Shown here one piece after another: positions 51,127-61,755 of a stretch of 64,000 nucleotides of DNA. The notes under the pieces are model-generated. The model was not told where the DNA came from and did not search any database. It saw nothing but the letters and a program-made list of their open reading frames with translations. Both the position numbers and the translations under genes were made by a program. The stretch comes from Frigididesulfovibrio sp031551885 (GTDB taxonomy: Bacteria; Desulfobacterota; Desulfovibrionia; Desulfovibrionales; Desulfovibrionaceae), in NCBI GenBank assembly GCA_031551885.1, contig JAVBMX010000037.1, forward strand, positions 49,368 to 113,367, written 5' to 3'. Each line of letters begins with the position of its first letter. Position 1 is the stretch's first letter.

Positions 51127-51195
51127 GTTCACTTTCCGGCTATGCCCATAGAGTGGCTTATGGGGTATGATTTCACAGGGAATTTTAAAGTGAAC
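51127..51195. repeat. Nested inverted repeat between lptB and the GT92 gene
   Basis: GTTCACTTT (51127-51135) and AAAGTGAAC (51187-51195) are perfect arms 51 bases apart; inside lie GCCCATA and TATGGGG. It sits immediately after the lptB stop. It may be an unusual terminator or the remnant of an inserted element. Confidence 0.5.
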
Positions 51196-51200
51196 ATATC

Positions 51201-51935
51201 CTAAAGACTGAAGGATTCGCCCAGGTAGACGCGTCGCGCTTTGGGGTCTGCGACCAGCTCTTCCGGGGTGCCGTGCAGGATGACCCCGCCTTCGTACATA
51301 AGGTAGGCGCGATCACATATTCGTAAGGTTTCGCGAACATTGTGGTCGGAGATCAGCACCCCGATGTTGCGCTTGGTGAGATCTTTGATCAGGATCTGAA
51401 TGTCGTCGACCGCCACGGGATCGATGCCCGCAAAGGGTTCATCGAGCAGGATAAACTGAGGTTCACGGATCAGGGCGCGGGCGATTTCCAGGCGGCGGCG
51501 TTCCCCCCCGGAAAGATAGGACGCTTTCGAGTCGCGCAGCCGGGCGATCCGAAAATCTTCAAGTAATTCTTCAGCTTTTGCTTTTTGCTGCGCTTTGGAC
51601 AGATTGGTGTACTCCAAAACGATACGCAAATTATCCATGACCGACAGTCGTTTAAACACAGAACTTTCTTGCGGCAAGTAAGAAAGCCCCTGCCGGGCGC
51701 GCTCATGCAGCGGCAGAGAGGCAATGTCGCGGCCGTTCAGAATTACTTTGCCGCTGGTGGGCTTCTGAATGCCGATCACCATATAAAAAGTGGTGGTTTT
51801 GCCCGCCCCGTTCGGACCGAGCAAGCCGATCACCTCTCCCCTGCGCAGATCAAGCGACACGCCCCGAACGACTTCCCGTTCGCCGTAGCGCTTGTGCAGA
51901 TCGATGGTTTGCAGTTCTCCGGCGACGGCGCTCAC
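51201..51935 (-). CDS. lptB: LPS export ATPase LptB
   Basis: 244 residues of ABC ATPase: Walker A GLLGPNGAGKTTTFYMV, Q-loop SYLPQESSVFKRLSV, signature YLSGGERRRLEIARAL, Walker B FILLDEPFAGIDP and H-loop ISDHNVRETL. The EPFAGIDP and FKRLSV segments are LptB-specific. It powers LPS extraction from the inner membrane with LptFG (not in the window). It overlaps lptA by four bases. Confidence 0.97.
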   Translation of the reverse strand: MSAVAGELQTIDLHKRYGEREVVRGVSLDLRRGEVIGLLGPNGAGKTTTFYMVIGIQKPTSGKVILNGRDIASLPLHERARQGLSYLPQESSVFKRLSVMDNLRIVLEYTNLSKAQQKAKAEELLEDFRIARLRDSKASYLSGGERRRLEIARALIREPQFILLDEPFAGIDPVAVDDIQILIKDLTKRNIGVLISDHNVRETLRICDRAYLMYEGGVILHGTPEELVADPKARRVYLGESFSL

Positions 51936-52480
51936 GGTTTGCTTTCCTTCTTATCCTTGTTCGGGAGCAGAGGGTTGCCGCCGTTCGTATTATCCGGGGC
52001 GGAAAACGTGGCGTTGGGGCGGGTGACGTCGCTACGGCCGGCCTTCATATAGTGAGAGATGGTTTCGCCTTCGATCCTGTTGTCTTTTTGGCGCAGAACC
52101 GGCTTCTCTTCCATAACAAAAAGGTCTTTGGCCGCGTAATAGGTGGCTTTGCCGCAGGTGCCTTCTTTGTCTTCACTTTTCATGCGCACGTTCCCGGAAG
52201 CCACAATACGGTCGATGCGCCCGGCCTGCATGCCTTCCACATCGCTTGATTTGGCCTCGCCGGGGTTCCGCTCGAGGTACACGGTCAGTTTGTCGGACCA
52301 CAGTTGAAAGTCCGGGCGCTTCACATGCACGGAGCCGGAGAACGTCACGGTTTGCTTGTCGGCGTTGTAATCCATGCGTGCGGCATTGATGTTGGTCGGA
52401 ACGCTTCCGGCCGGCTGTTCGGCGGCGAAGGCACTTCCGGCGAGGCACAGCAAAAAGAATATGGTAATGAAATGACGCAT
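51932..52480 (-). CDS. lptA: Periplasmic LPS-bridge protein LptA
   Basis: 182 residues. Signal peptide FITIFFLLCLAGSAFA, then the OstA fold: INAARMDYNADKQTVTFSGSVHVKRPDFQLWSDKLTVYLE and the repeated GNVRMKSEDKEGTCGKATYYAAKD, DNRIEGETISHYMKAG. The C-terminal 30 residues are charged and disordered. LptA makes the bridge between LptC and LptD. It follows lptC by nine bases and overlaps lptB. Confidence 0.92.
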   Translation of the reverse strand: MRHFITIFFLLCLAGSAFAAEQPAGSVPTNINAARMDYNADKQTVTFSGSVHVKRPDFQLWSDKLTVYLERNPGEAKSSDVEGMQAGRIDRIVASGNVRMKSEDKEGTCGKATYYAAKDLFVMEEKPVLRQKDNRIEGETISHYMKAGRSDVTRPNATFSAPDNTNGGNPLLPNKDKKESKP

Positions 52481-52489
52481 ATGGTCAGG

Positions 52490-53116
52490 TTACTCCTGTT
52501 CGGAAGTCCCCGGCATCTCTGCCGGAGACCGGTCAAACAACACGTTCACATCCCCTTCCGCCGTAACGGTTCTGTCGTCCACGTGCCAAACCACGTGTTG
52601 CGCGCCGCCGGTCATGCCGGGTTCCTGGAACAAGGCCCCGTCGGGGAAGGACATGGTCTTGGCGGTGCCGTCGTATACCAGAAGCGCGCCGGTGAGGGAG
52701 CGGTCGTTCAAAGAAGCGACGACGTCGCCCACAAAGCGCAGAATGTGATTTTTTTGGTCGATGTCGCCGGTGTTCGCGGTTACGAGCATCTCTTCGTTGT
52801 CGGGGGGCATAAAATACGTCAGGCGGGGTTTTTCCACGGTGATCCGCCCTTCTTCCTGGGTCATGCCCGCCCATGAGGCTTTCAGGCGCCAGACTTCCAC
52901 TCCGCCCTCGCCCTGACTCAAGGTAATGGCCTTGAGGGCCAGGCTGACGGAATCCGAGTCTTTTGACGCCGACTGCACCGCCTCGTGCAATTGCTCACTC
53001 GTGACCTGGGGAGGGGCCGGCGAGGGCTCATCGTCGGGCCACCGGAGGTGTATCCCCAAAGCGACCGTTGCGGCAACAAGAATAAGCGCCGCCAACAAGC
53101 CGAAACGTTTCAGCAT
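52490..53116 (-). CDS. lptC: LPS export protein LptC
   Basis: 208 residues with an N-terminal membrane anchor (LLAALILVAATVALGIHLRW) and an OstA-like periplasmic domain (VEVWRLKASWAGMTQEEGRITVEKPRLTYF, NILRFVGDVVASLNDRSLTGALLVYDGTAKTM). LptC joins LptBFG to LptA. The start overlaps the kdsC end by seven bases. The sequence is variable in the family, so the call leans on the operon context. Confidence 0.87.
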   Translation of the reverse strand: MLKRFGLLAALILVAATVALGIHLRWPDDEPSPAPPQVTSEQLHEAVQSASKDSDSVSLALKAITLSQGEGGVEVWRLKASWAGMTQEEGRITVEKPRLTYFMPPDNEEMLVTANTGDIDQKNHILRFVGDVVASLNDRSLTGALLVYDGTAKTMSFPDGALFQEPGMTGGAQHVVWHVDDRTVTAEGDVNVLFDRSPAEMPGTSEQE

Positions 53117-53661
53117 GGTCCGGTCCAGGCCGCCAACGCGGCCTCATATTTGCCCTGGGCCATGAGCAGCAGACGGATGACCTCGCGGACCGCGCCGCGG
53201 CCGCCGTGGGCTGTGGTGACGTACAGAGCGCTTTTTTTCACTTCCGGCTGCGCGTTGGCCACGGCCAGAGGCAGCCCGACCATGGACATGACCGACAGAT
53301 CCACCCAGTCGTCGCCGAGGTAGGCAATTTCCGACCAGTCCAATCCGTATTTTTCCTGGATGCAGCGCAAACAATCGCGTTTATCCAAGAATCCTGCGTG
53401 ATAGTCTTCTATTTTCAGGTCGCACATCCGCGCTTCCACGGCCTTGGACTTCAACCCGGTGATCACGGCCACGGTAATGCCGTTTTTCATGGCGATTTTG
53501 ATGCCCAGGCCGTCCTGCACGTCAAAGCGCTTCATGACCTGGTTTTGCAGGTCGTAATACAATCCGCCGTCGGTCAGCACGCCGTCCACGTCCAGGACCA
53601 GCAGCTTGATGGGAGTCGCGGCTTTTTCCGGAAAAAACAGAGCGCCCAAATTATGACTCAT
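53110..53661 (-). CDS. kdsC: 3-deoxy-D-manno-octulosonate-8-phosphate phosphatase
   Basis: 183 residues of the HAD superfamily. LLVLDVDGVLTDGGLYYD is motif I (nucleophile Asp and acid Asp), VAVITGLKSKAVEARM motif II, and YLGDDWVDLSVMSMVGLPLAVAN motif IV with the metal Asp pair. The lack of a cap domain and the length fit KdsC, which works as a tetramer. It dephosphorylates Kdo-8-P. The start MSHNLGALFFPE at 53661 overlaps the kdsA end by 11 bases. Confidence 0.94.
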   Translation of the reverse strand: MSHNLGALFFPEKAATPIKLLVLDVDGVLTDGGLYYDLQNQVMKRFDVQDGLGIKIAMKNGITVAVITGLKSKAVEARMCDLKIEDYHAGFLDKRDCLRCIQEKYGLDWSEIAYLGDDWVDLSVMSMVGLPLAVANAQPEVKKSALYVTTAHGGRGAVREVIRLLLMAQGKYEAALAAWTGPC

Positions 53662-54493
53662 CGAACAGTCTCCAGGCGGCCGCAAGCCTGCGAAGCAGGG
53701 CCGGTAGATCGTTCAGGTGCAGGCTGTTGGGGCCGTCGCACAGGGCTTTGTCCGGGGTCGGGTGGCACTCGAGAAACACGCCGGAGGCTCCGGCGGCCAC
53801 GGCGGCCTGGGCCAGAGGTATAATCATCCGGCGATCGCCGCCCGAAGAGGTTCCCTGACCGCCCGGCAGCTGGGCCGAGTGCGTGGCGTCCATGACCAGG
53901 GGCACGCCGAATTCCTTCATAAATGTGAAGGAACGCATGTCCACCACCAGGTTGTTGTAACCGAAGGTTGCGCCGCGTTCGGTCAACAGCGCCCGGGGGT
54001 TGCCCGCGCGACGCAGCTTTTCGACCGCGTTGCCCATGTCCCACGGGGCCAGGAACTGCCCTTTTTTGATGTTGACCACCCTGCCCGTCCGGGCAGCCGC
54101 CTCCAGCAGAGACGTTTGCCGGCACAGCAACGCGGGAATCTGCAGAATGTCCACGCCTTCGGCCACGGGTGCGGCGTCGGCGGGTTCGTGGATGTCGGTG
54201 ATCACCGGCAGGCCGGTTTCTTCCCGAATCCGGGCCAGCCACCCCACGCCGCGCGCAAGGCCCGGCCCGCGAAAGCTCGAGGACGAGGATCGGTTGGCTT
54301 TGTCAAAGGAAGACTTGAACACGGCCGTAAGCCCGGCCTGAGCGGCCGCCTCTTTGACGGCCAGGGCGGTTTCGCGGGCAAGTTCAAAACTTTCCAGCAC
54401 GCATGGGCCGGCAATGACGAAGTGCCGGGTGCGCAACTCGGCGTAAAGGGCGTCGGCCGCCTGTTCGTATCTTTGGTCTGTGGGGGTCATCAT
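53651..54493 (-). CDS. kdsA: 3-deoxy-8-phosphooctulonate synthase
   Basis: 280 residues, the length of KdsA. FVIAGPCVLESFELA, KSSFDKANRSSSSSFRGPG (substrate loop), TDIHEPADAAPVAEGVDILQIPALLCRQTSLL, NIKKGQFLAPWDM, and CHPTPDKALCDGPNSLHL give the PEP and arabinose-5-phosphate sites. The C-x-x-x-x-H metal class cannot be settled by eye. It makes Kdo-8-P for the inner core of LPS. Two ATGs start the frame; neither has a strong ribosome site. Confidence 0.96.
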   Translation of the reverse strand: MMTPTDQRYEQAADALYAELRTRHFVIAGPCVLESFELARETALAVKEAAAQAGLTAVFKSSFDKANRSSSSSFRGPGLARGVGWLARIREETGLPVITDIHEPADAAPVAEGVDILQIPALLCRQTSLLEAAARTGRVVNIKKGQFLAPWDMGNAVEKLRRAGNPRALLTERGATFGYNNLVVDMRSFTFMKEFGVPLVMDATHSAQLPGGQGTSSGGDRRMIIPLAQAAVAAGASGVFLECHPTPDKALCDGPNSLHLNDLPALLRRLAAAWRLFDES

Positions 54494-54535
54494 TATATGG
54501 ACGATACAAGTCCTATTTTGCTTGTGAGCCGCAGT

Positions 54536-56176
<1,641 letters not shown>

Positions 56177-56349
56177 GGTGCGAATCCTTTGCTTGACGAT
56201 CCGGCTGATGCTACGCTTTTTTCACACAAAGGTCGATAGTTGACGAAATCACCCCGGCAGGAGTATGGTAAACATCCTTCTCAACTCACCGAATATTTTG
56301 CCGTTTCGCGGAATTTTCGGAAAAATCGCAAACTACGGGAGCCGCCTGC

Positions 56350-57162
56350 ATGGCCGCAGAGGTACGTTGCCTCGTTATTACCGGATACGGCACCAACTGT
56401 GAAGTGGAATGCGCCCATGCGGCCCGACGGGCCGGCGCGGACGCCGCCGATATCGTGCATTTTTCCGACTTGGCCCTCGGCAGAGCGCGCCCGGAAGAAT
56501 ATAATTTTCTCATTTTCCCCGGCGGATTTTTGGACGGCGACGACCTCGGCGCGGCCCAAGCCGCGGCCCAGCGCTGGAAATACACCAGAACCCCGCATGA
56601 CGAAGCCCTGGCCGATCTGCTGCTGCGCTTCATCAACAAGGGCGGGCTGGCCTTGGGAATCTGCAACGGGTTCCAGTTGTTGGTCAAATTGGGTTTGCTG
56701 CCGGCCTTGGATTCCGCTTGGTTCACCCGGCAGGTTTCTTTGGCCCACAACGCCTCCGGCCGCTATGAAGACCGCTGGGTGCGCCTGCATGTGGACCCCG
56801 AATCCCCCTGCGTTTTCACCAAGGGTTTGGAATACCTCTATGTGCCCGTCCGCCACGGCGAGGGCAACCTGGTGCCGGATTCGCCCCAAACCTTGGAGCG
56901 CCTGCAGAAGGAACACCTCATCCCGGTGCGCTACGCCCACCCGGAAACCGGGCTGCCCACCGAGGAATACCCTTGGAATCCCAATGGTTCGCCTCTTGGC
57001 ATTGCCGGTCTGTGCGACCCTTCCGGGCGGATTTTCGGCCTGATGCCCCACCCCGAAGCGTACAACCACCCCACCAACCATCCTGGCTGGACCAGGGGTG
57101 AATCCGCCCCTCTGGGGCTGACCGTTTTTGAAAACGCGGTCCGGCACTTGCGCGGGGCGTAA
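56350..57162 (+). CDS. purQ: Phosphoribosylformylglycinamidine synthase subunit PurQ-type glutaminase
   Basis: 270 residues of class I glutamine amidotransferase. Nucleophile C105 in LALGICNGFQLLVKLGLL, the oxyanion strand FLIFPGGFLDGDDLGAA, and the His-Glu pair in LMPHPEAYNHPTNHPGW. The GGFxxGDxLG and NGFQxL motifs are those of PurQ. It gives ammonia to the PurL ligase to make FGAM. purL and purS are not nearby. GCATG start follows a weak ribosome site (CGGGAGCC). Length is a little above the 220-230 of bacterial PurQ because of an extended C-terminal part. Confidence 0.88.
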   Translation: MAAEVRCLVITGYGTNCEVECAHAARRAGADAADIVHFSDLALGRARPEEYNFLIFPGGFLDGDDLGAAQAAAQRWKYTRTPHDEALADLLLRFINKGGLALGICNGFQLLVKLGLLPALDSAWFTRQVSLAHNASGRYEDRWVRLHVDPESPCVFTKGLEYLYVPVRHGEGNLVPDSPQTLERLQKEHLIPVRYAHPETGLPTEEYPWNPNGSPLGIAGLCDPSGRIFGLMPHPEAYNHPTNHPGWTRGESAPLGLTVFENAVRHLRGA

Positions 57163-57193
57163 GATCGTCTCGGCGGCCAAGGGAATGTGCGCG

Positions 57194-57580
57194 ATGACGT
57201 CGGTGATTCCCTGCCGGGTTTGCGAACAAGACGCCTCCACGGGGTGGGTTATAGGCTTCCCTCCCGCGCCGGCCGGTCAGAAGATGGGGCTGTGCAAGGC
57301 GCACGACACCCCGGAAAACCGTGCTCTGGTCACCAAGGCCTGGCAGGACGCCCAGGTTCGCGGCCTGTCTCGGATCGCTTCCGCCGCCGCCCACAAAGCG
57401 GGCGACGACCGTTTGTCGGTTCGGGTGCGCTTCACGGCCGGCGGCCTGCTGGAATTCACCTGCCGAGCCTGTTTTCCCACGGACCACAGCACCCTGTGCC
57501 TGGAAAGCTTCGACGGCGAACGGACCTTTATTCCGCTGGAACAGATCCGCGAGTACACGGTGCGCCCGTTGGCGGAGTGA
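57194..57580 (+). CDS. Small cysteine-containing protein, function unknown
   Basis: 128 residues from the ATG at 57194 (MTSVIPCRVCEQDASTGW), nine bases after AAGGGA; a start at 57185 has no room for a ribosome site. There are cysteine pairs C-x-x-C at the start and C-x-x-C in EFTCRACFPTDH, as in a zinc-ribbon. The middle has MGLCKAHDTPENRALVTKAW and the C-terminus reads FIPLEQIREYTVRPLAE. I do not recognise the family. It is followed by a small membrane protein three bases later, so both are made together. Confidence 0.7.
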   Translation: MTSVIPCRVCEQDASTGWVIGFPPAPAGQKMGLCKAHDTPENRALVTKAWQDAQVRGLSRIASAAAHKAGDDRLSVRVRFTAGGLLEFTCRACFPTDHSTLCLESFDGERTFIPLEQIREYTVRPLAE

Positions 57581-57583
57581 CGC

Positions 57584-57844
57584 ATGGACCCGAACGATTG
57601 GTTCGCGAATCATGTTTTTTCCATCGTGCTTCTTTGCCTTTTGGTGCTCGTTGTATACGCGCGGGTGCGCTCCCTGGGCGGAACGGCGGGATTTTTTCTC
57701 GGCGTTTTCCCAGCTCTGTTTGTTCCGGCGCTTTTCATCGCCGCCTTTCGTGAACCCCGCTCGGAGCTTTTTCTCCCTCTTTTGGTTGCCGCTTGCACCT
57801 GTGCGGGGTATCTTGCCTGGAAGTTTCGACGAAAACCCCTGTAA
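57584..57844 (+). CDS. Small integral membrane protein, function unknown
   Basis: 86 residues with three hydrophobic segments (VFSIVLLCLLVLVVYARV, GFFLGVFPALFVPALFIAAF, LFLPLLVAACTCAGYLAW) and a basic C-terminus (KFRRKPL). It starts four bases after the preceding gene's stop. It has no recognisable motif. Inner-membrane location is expected. Confidence 0.68.
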   Translation: MDPNDWFANHVFSIVLLCLLVLVVYARVRSLGGTAGFFLGVFPALFVPALFIAAFREPRSELFLPLLVAACTCAGYLAWKFRRKPL

Positions 57845-57941
57845 ACCCAAAGGCTTGCCCTGAGCGCTTTTCCGGCATAACGGACGGCATCCCCTTCATT
57901 CTCTTCACTCCTTCAGCCGAACCGCAAGGACGACAACGCCC

Positions 57942-59264
57942 ATGTCTTTCTCCCCCATCGCCGTTATCGGCGCCGGCCTGGCCGGCTGCGAATGCGCCGC
58001 CAAATTGGCGGAAGCCGGAATCCCGGTACGCCTTTTCGAAATGAAGCCGCAGCGGTTTTCTCCCGCCCACAGCAATGAGGACATGGCCGAACTGGTCTGT
58101 TCCAACTCCTTTCGTTCCGACGCCCCGGACTCCGCCGTGGGGCTGCTCAAAGAGGAAATGCGCGCTCTTGGCGGTGTGGTCATGGATGTGGCCGCGCAGA
58201 CCAAGGTTCCGGCCGGCAAAGCCCTGGCCGTGGACCGCATCCTCTTCGCCCGCGAGATGACCCGCCGCACCGTGGCCCTGCCCGGCCTGACCCTGGAACG
58301 CCGGGAAATACGCGGTCTTGACGACCCGGCCCTGGAAGGTTGCGAAGCTGTGGTCGTAGCCGCCGGCCCCCTGGCTTCGGACGCCCTGGCCGACTCCCTC
58401 GGCCGTCTGACCGGGGAGCACCTGTATTTTTACGACGCCATCGCCCCGGTGGTGGACGGCGCATCCATCAACATGGGCATCGCCTTCCGAGGGGCGCGCT
58501 ACAACCCGGACGACACGGACTACATCAACTGCCCCATGAACCGTGAGGAGTATTTCGCCTTTCGCGAGGCCCTTCTTTCCGGCGAAAAGGCGGCCGCCAA
58601 AGACTTTGAGAAAGAGATCCACTTTGAGGGCTGCATGCCGGTCGAGGCCCTGGCCGAACGCGGCGAGATGACCCTGGCCTTTGGCTCGCTTAAGCCCGTG
58701 GGCTTCACCGATCCGCGCACGGGGAAACGGCCCTTTGCCCTGCTCCAGCTGCGGGCGGAAAATCTGAACATGACCATGTTCAACCTGGTGGGCTGCCAGA
58801 CGAAGCTGACCCACCCCGAGCAAGCCCGAATTTTCCGCATGGTTCCGGGGCTGGAGCGGGCCGAGTTTGTCCGCTTCGGCAGCATGCACCGCAACACCTT
58901 CGTCAACGCGCCTGAAGTGTTGCACCCGAACCTTTCGTTGAAGGCCGCGCCGCATGTTTTTTTGGCCGGACAAATCACCGGGGTGGAAGGCTATGTGGAA
59001 TCCGCGGCCTGCGGTCTGCTGCTCGGTCTGATTCTGGCCCGTCGCGCCGCGGGCGGAGAGCTTGCGCCTCCTCCGGCGGAAACGGCCCTGGGCGCTCTGC
59101 TCCGCCACCTGAAAACCCCGGTCAAGCGTTTTCAGCCGAGCAACATTCAGTTCGGGCTTATGCCGGAATTAGGCGAAAAGGCCAAAAAAGCCAATCGCAA
59201 AGCCATGTATGCCGAACGCGGGCGGGTCGCCTTCGTGGACTGGCGGCGCCGGGAGGGGTTATGA
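57942..59264 (+). CDS. trmFO: Folate- and FAD-dependent tRNA (uracil-54-C5)-methyltransferase
   Basis: 440 residues, the TrmFO length. FAD-binding AVIGAGLAGCECAAKLAEAGIPVRLFEMKP, HSNEDMAELVCSNSFRSD, and GCMPVEALAERGEMTLAFGSLKPVGF, ITGVEGYVESAACGLLLGL. It makes m5U54 in the T-loop of tRNA using methylene-THF, the function of TrmA in other bacteria. The start MSFSPIAVIGAG is at 57942. Its last four bases overlap the first of two GT2 genes. Confidence 0.96.
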   Translation: MSFSPIAVIGAGLAGCECAAKLAEAGIPVRLFEMKPQRFSPAHSNEDMAELVCSNSFRSDAPDSAVGLLKEEMRALGGVVMDVAAQTKVPAGKALAVDRILFAREMTRRTVALPGLTLERREIRGLDDPALEGCEAVVVAAGPLASDALADSLGRLTGEHLYFYDAIAPVVDGASINMGIAFRGARYNPDDTDYINCPMNREEYFAFREALLSGEKAAAKDFEKEIHFEGCMPVEALAERGEMTLAFGSLKPVGFTDPRTGKRPFALLQLRAENLNMTMFNLVGCQTKLTHPEQARIFRMVPGLERAEFVRFGSMHRNTFVNAPEVLHPNLSLKAAPHVFLAGQITGVEGYVESAACGLLLGLILARRAAGGELAPPPAETALGALLRHLKTPVKRFQPSNIQFGLMPELGEKAKKANRKAMYAERGRVAFVDWRRREGL

Positions 59265-60511
59265 CCGCTCCGGTTTTCTCCGTGGTCATCCCGGTATTCA
59301 ACAACTGGGAGCTGACCCGCGACTGCCTGCGCTCCTTGCGGGAACACAAGCCCGGCGTTGATTTTGAGGTCGTTGTGGCCGACAACGCCTCATCCGATGC
59401 AACCGCCCAAGAATTGCTTCCCTTGGGCGAATCTTTGTTCCCCGGCCGCTTTCTACGGTTGCGCTTTGAGGAAAACCGCAATTTCGGTCCGGCCTGCAAC
59501 GCGGGTGCACGGGCTGCGACCGCTCCGCTTGTTTTTTTTCTGAACAACGACACGTTGCTCACGCCCGGCTGGTTCGCTCCCTTGCTTGAAGCCCTGCGGG
59601 CGGACGACTCCCTCGGCGCTGTCGGGCCTCTGCTGCTGTATCCGGACAACACCGTGCAGCACCTGGGGGTAACCTTTACGCCCACCGGTGTGGCCCATCT
59701 GTATAAGGGGTTTCCGGCGGAGCATCCGGCGGTGGGCAAAAAGCGTCGCCTGCAATTCCTCACCGCCGCCGCTTTGTTCATGCCCCGCAGCCTATTTCTG
59801 GACGTCGACGGTTTTTATGAGGAATACCGCAACGGTTTCGAGGATGTGGAACTCTCGATCCGCATCCGGGAAAAAGGCAAAAACCTTGGCTGCGTTCCGA
59901 CTTCCCGCGTGTATCATCTGGAAAGCAAAACCCCGGGCAGGGTGAATTCCGAGGCGGAAAAAGACAACTCGCGTCTGCTGACCGAGCGCTACGGCAACGC
60001 CTTCTATATTGATATACACCATCACGGCCTGCGCGACGGCTTTCAAATTCGTGTGAACGACTGGGACGACATGAGTCTGCCGGTTGCGCCGGAAGACTCC
60101 CAAGCCCTGTTCGCCTCGGTTGCGCCCAACGACTTGAACGGCCTTGTATCCCTGTTCAACCAAAATCCTTACTGGCTTGACGGCGCGGAGCGGCTTGCCG
60201 CCGAATGCGAACGCAACGGGCTGATTCCTGAAGCCCTGATTTTTGCATCCAGGGCTTCGGCCATCCACCCCACCGTGGCGGGGTATAAGAGAACGCTGGC
60301 TTTGGCCGTGCGGGCCAAAAACACCGAGGTGGTCGAATCGTGCGGGGAGCTGCTGCGAAAGCTGCTGGCGCGCCATGCCGACAAGGAAGGAAGATGTTGG
60401 TTCGCCAAATCAATCATCCACCGTGCCCGTCGTTTCGGCGACGAGTACCTGGAAAATCTCTATCGGGAACGGCTGGCCGCGCTTGAAGCCGAGCTTCCCG
60501 TAGCCGGGTGA
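59261..60511 (+). CDS. Glycosyltransferase family 2, first of a tandem pair
   Basis: 416 residues. The N-terminal GT2 domain (1-230) has FSVVIPVFNNWELTRDCLRSL, VVVADNASSDATA, NFGPACNAGARAATAPLVFFLNNDTLLT and a C-terminal GFEDVELSIRIREKGKNLGCVP (ED acid/base). It is of the rhamnosyl/WcaA type with the His-Leu-Glu-Ser (YHLESKTPGR) ending. The last 170 residues form helical repeats, which might bind a protein partner. It overlaps trmFO by four bases and is followed at once by a close paralogue. It may be involved in surface glycan or flagellin decoration. Confidence 0.88.
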   Translation: MTAPVFSVVIPVFNNWELTRDCLRSLREHKPGVDFEVVVADNASSDATAQELLPLGESLFPGRFLRLRFEENRNFGPACNAGARAATAPLVFFLNNDTLLTPGWFAPLLEALRADDSLGAVGPLLLYPDNTVQHLGVTFTPTGVAHLYKGFPAEHPAVGKKRRLQFLTAAALFMPRSLFLDVDGFYEEYRNGFEDVELSIRIREKGKNLGCVPTSRVYHLESKTPGRVNSEAEKDNSRLLTERYGNAFYIDIHHHGLRDGFQIRVNDWDDMSLPVAPEDSQALFASVAPNDLNGLVSLFNQNPYWLDGAERLAAECERNGLIPEALIFASRASAIHPTVAGYKRTLALAVRAKNTEVVESCGELLRKLLARHADKEGRCWFAKSIIHRARRFGDEYLENLYRERLAALEAELPVAG

Positions 60512-60522
60512 GGGAAACGGCC

Positions 60523-61755
60523 GTGAATCCGCTGTTCTCCGTGATCATCCCTGTGCTCAATAATTGGGATTTGACTCGCGATTGTCTGCGTTCTTTGCTT
60601 GAGCACACTCCCGGTGACGGTTTTGAGGTTGTTGTGGTGGACAACGGCTCCGCCGATGCCACCCGCACCGACCTGGAGCCGCTGGGCAACAGTCTCTTCC
60701 CCGGCCGATTCAGTCGAATCCGCTTTGAGGAAAACCGCAACTTCGGCCCGGCCTGCAACGCCGGGGCGCATATCGCGGCGGCTCCTCTCCTGTTTTTTTT
60801 GAACAACGACACCCTGTTGACATCCGGATGGGCCGAGCCTTTGCTCGAAGCTCTGCGGGCGGACGACTCCCTCGGCGCGGTCGGACCTCTTTTGTTATAC
60901 CCCGACGACACCGTGCAGCACCTGGGGGTGGTGGTCACGCCTTCCGGCATCGATCATCTGTACAAGGGGATTCCGGCCGGACACCCCGTCATCGGGGACG
61001 CGCGGCTCCTTCAATGCCTCACGGGCGCGGCTTTCCTTACCCGACGCGAGCTGTTTTGGGAAAGCGGCGGTTTCCACGAGGGCTACCGCAACGGCTGCGA
61101 AGACCTGGAACTGAGCGCCCGCATTCGGGAGCGGGGAAAAAAACTGCGCTGTATCCCGGTCTCGCGCGTGTACCACCTGGAAAGCAAAACTCCGGGGCGC
61201 ATGGACAAGGAGAAAGACAACTTCCGCCTCTTGTTTGAGCGCTGCGGCGATTTGCTGGCCGTCGACATTCACCGGCACGCCCGGAACGACGGTTTTGAGC
61301 CCCGCCTCAACGGCTGGGACGACATCGACGTGGTGACGACCCAAGCGATGTCGGAGCTGTTGTTCGCCTCTCTTCCTCCGGACAACCCCGAAATGACGGC
61401 GGCCTTGCTGGGGCAAAACCCTTTTTGGCTGCAGGGGGCCGAACGGCTTTGCGCGATGTTTGAGCGCGCGGGCGATGTCGCCGCCGCCTTTGGCGCGGCC
61501 TGGCGGATGATGGAAATCCACCCCACCCTGACGGCGGGAAAAAAGGCTTTGGCCTTGGCCGCGAAATCCGGAAATTCCTCCGCCGTGGAGGGCTGCGAAC
61601 AGGCGCTTCGTGCCCTGCTCGCCCGCCATGCCGACACGGTACACAGAGTATCGCGCCTGGAGCGAATCATCGAGCGCGCCCGCCGGCACAACGATGTCGA
61701 GCTGGAACATCTCTATCTGCATCGTCTACGGGAAGTGGCTCCCGGCACGATCTGA
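60523..61755 (+). CDS. Glycosyltransferase family 2, second of a tandem pair
   Basis: 410 residues, starting with GTG at 60523 (MNPLFSVIIPVLNNWDLTRD) where GAGGGA stands seven bases before. Same structure as the first: VVVDNGSADATRTD, NFGPACNAGAHIAAAPLLFFLNNDTLLT, YRNGCEDLELSARIRERGKKL, YHLESKTPGRMD. The two proteins are well over half identical in the catalytic part and less alike in the helical C-terminus, so the duplication has started to diverge. The in-frame GTG at 60508 is an alternative. No lipid anchor. Confidence 0.88.
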   Translation: MNPLFSVIIPVLNNWDLTRDCLRSLLEHTPGDGFEVVVVDNGSADATRTDLEPLGNSLFPGRFSRIRFEENRNFGPACNAGAHIAAAPLLFFLNNDTLLTSGWAEPLLEALRADDSLGAVGPLLLYPDDTVQHLGVVVTPSGIDHLYKGIPAGHPVIGDARLLQCLTGAAFLTRRELFWESGGFHEGYRNGCEDLELSARIRERGKKLRCIPVSRVYHLESKTPGRMDKEKDNFRLLFERCGDLLAVDIHRHARNDGFEPRLNGWDDIDVVTTQAMSELLFASLPPDNPEMTAALLGQNPFWLQGAERLCAMFERAGDVAAAFGAAWRMMEIHPTLTAGKKALALAAKSGNSSAVEGCEQALRALLARHADTVHRVSRLERIIERARRHNDVELEHLYLHRLREVAPGTI

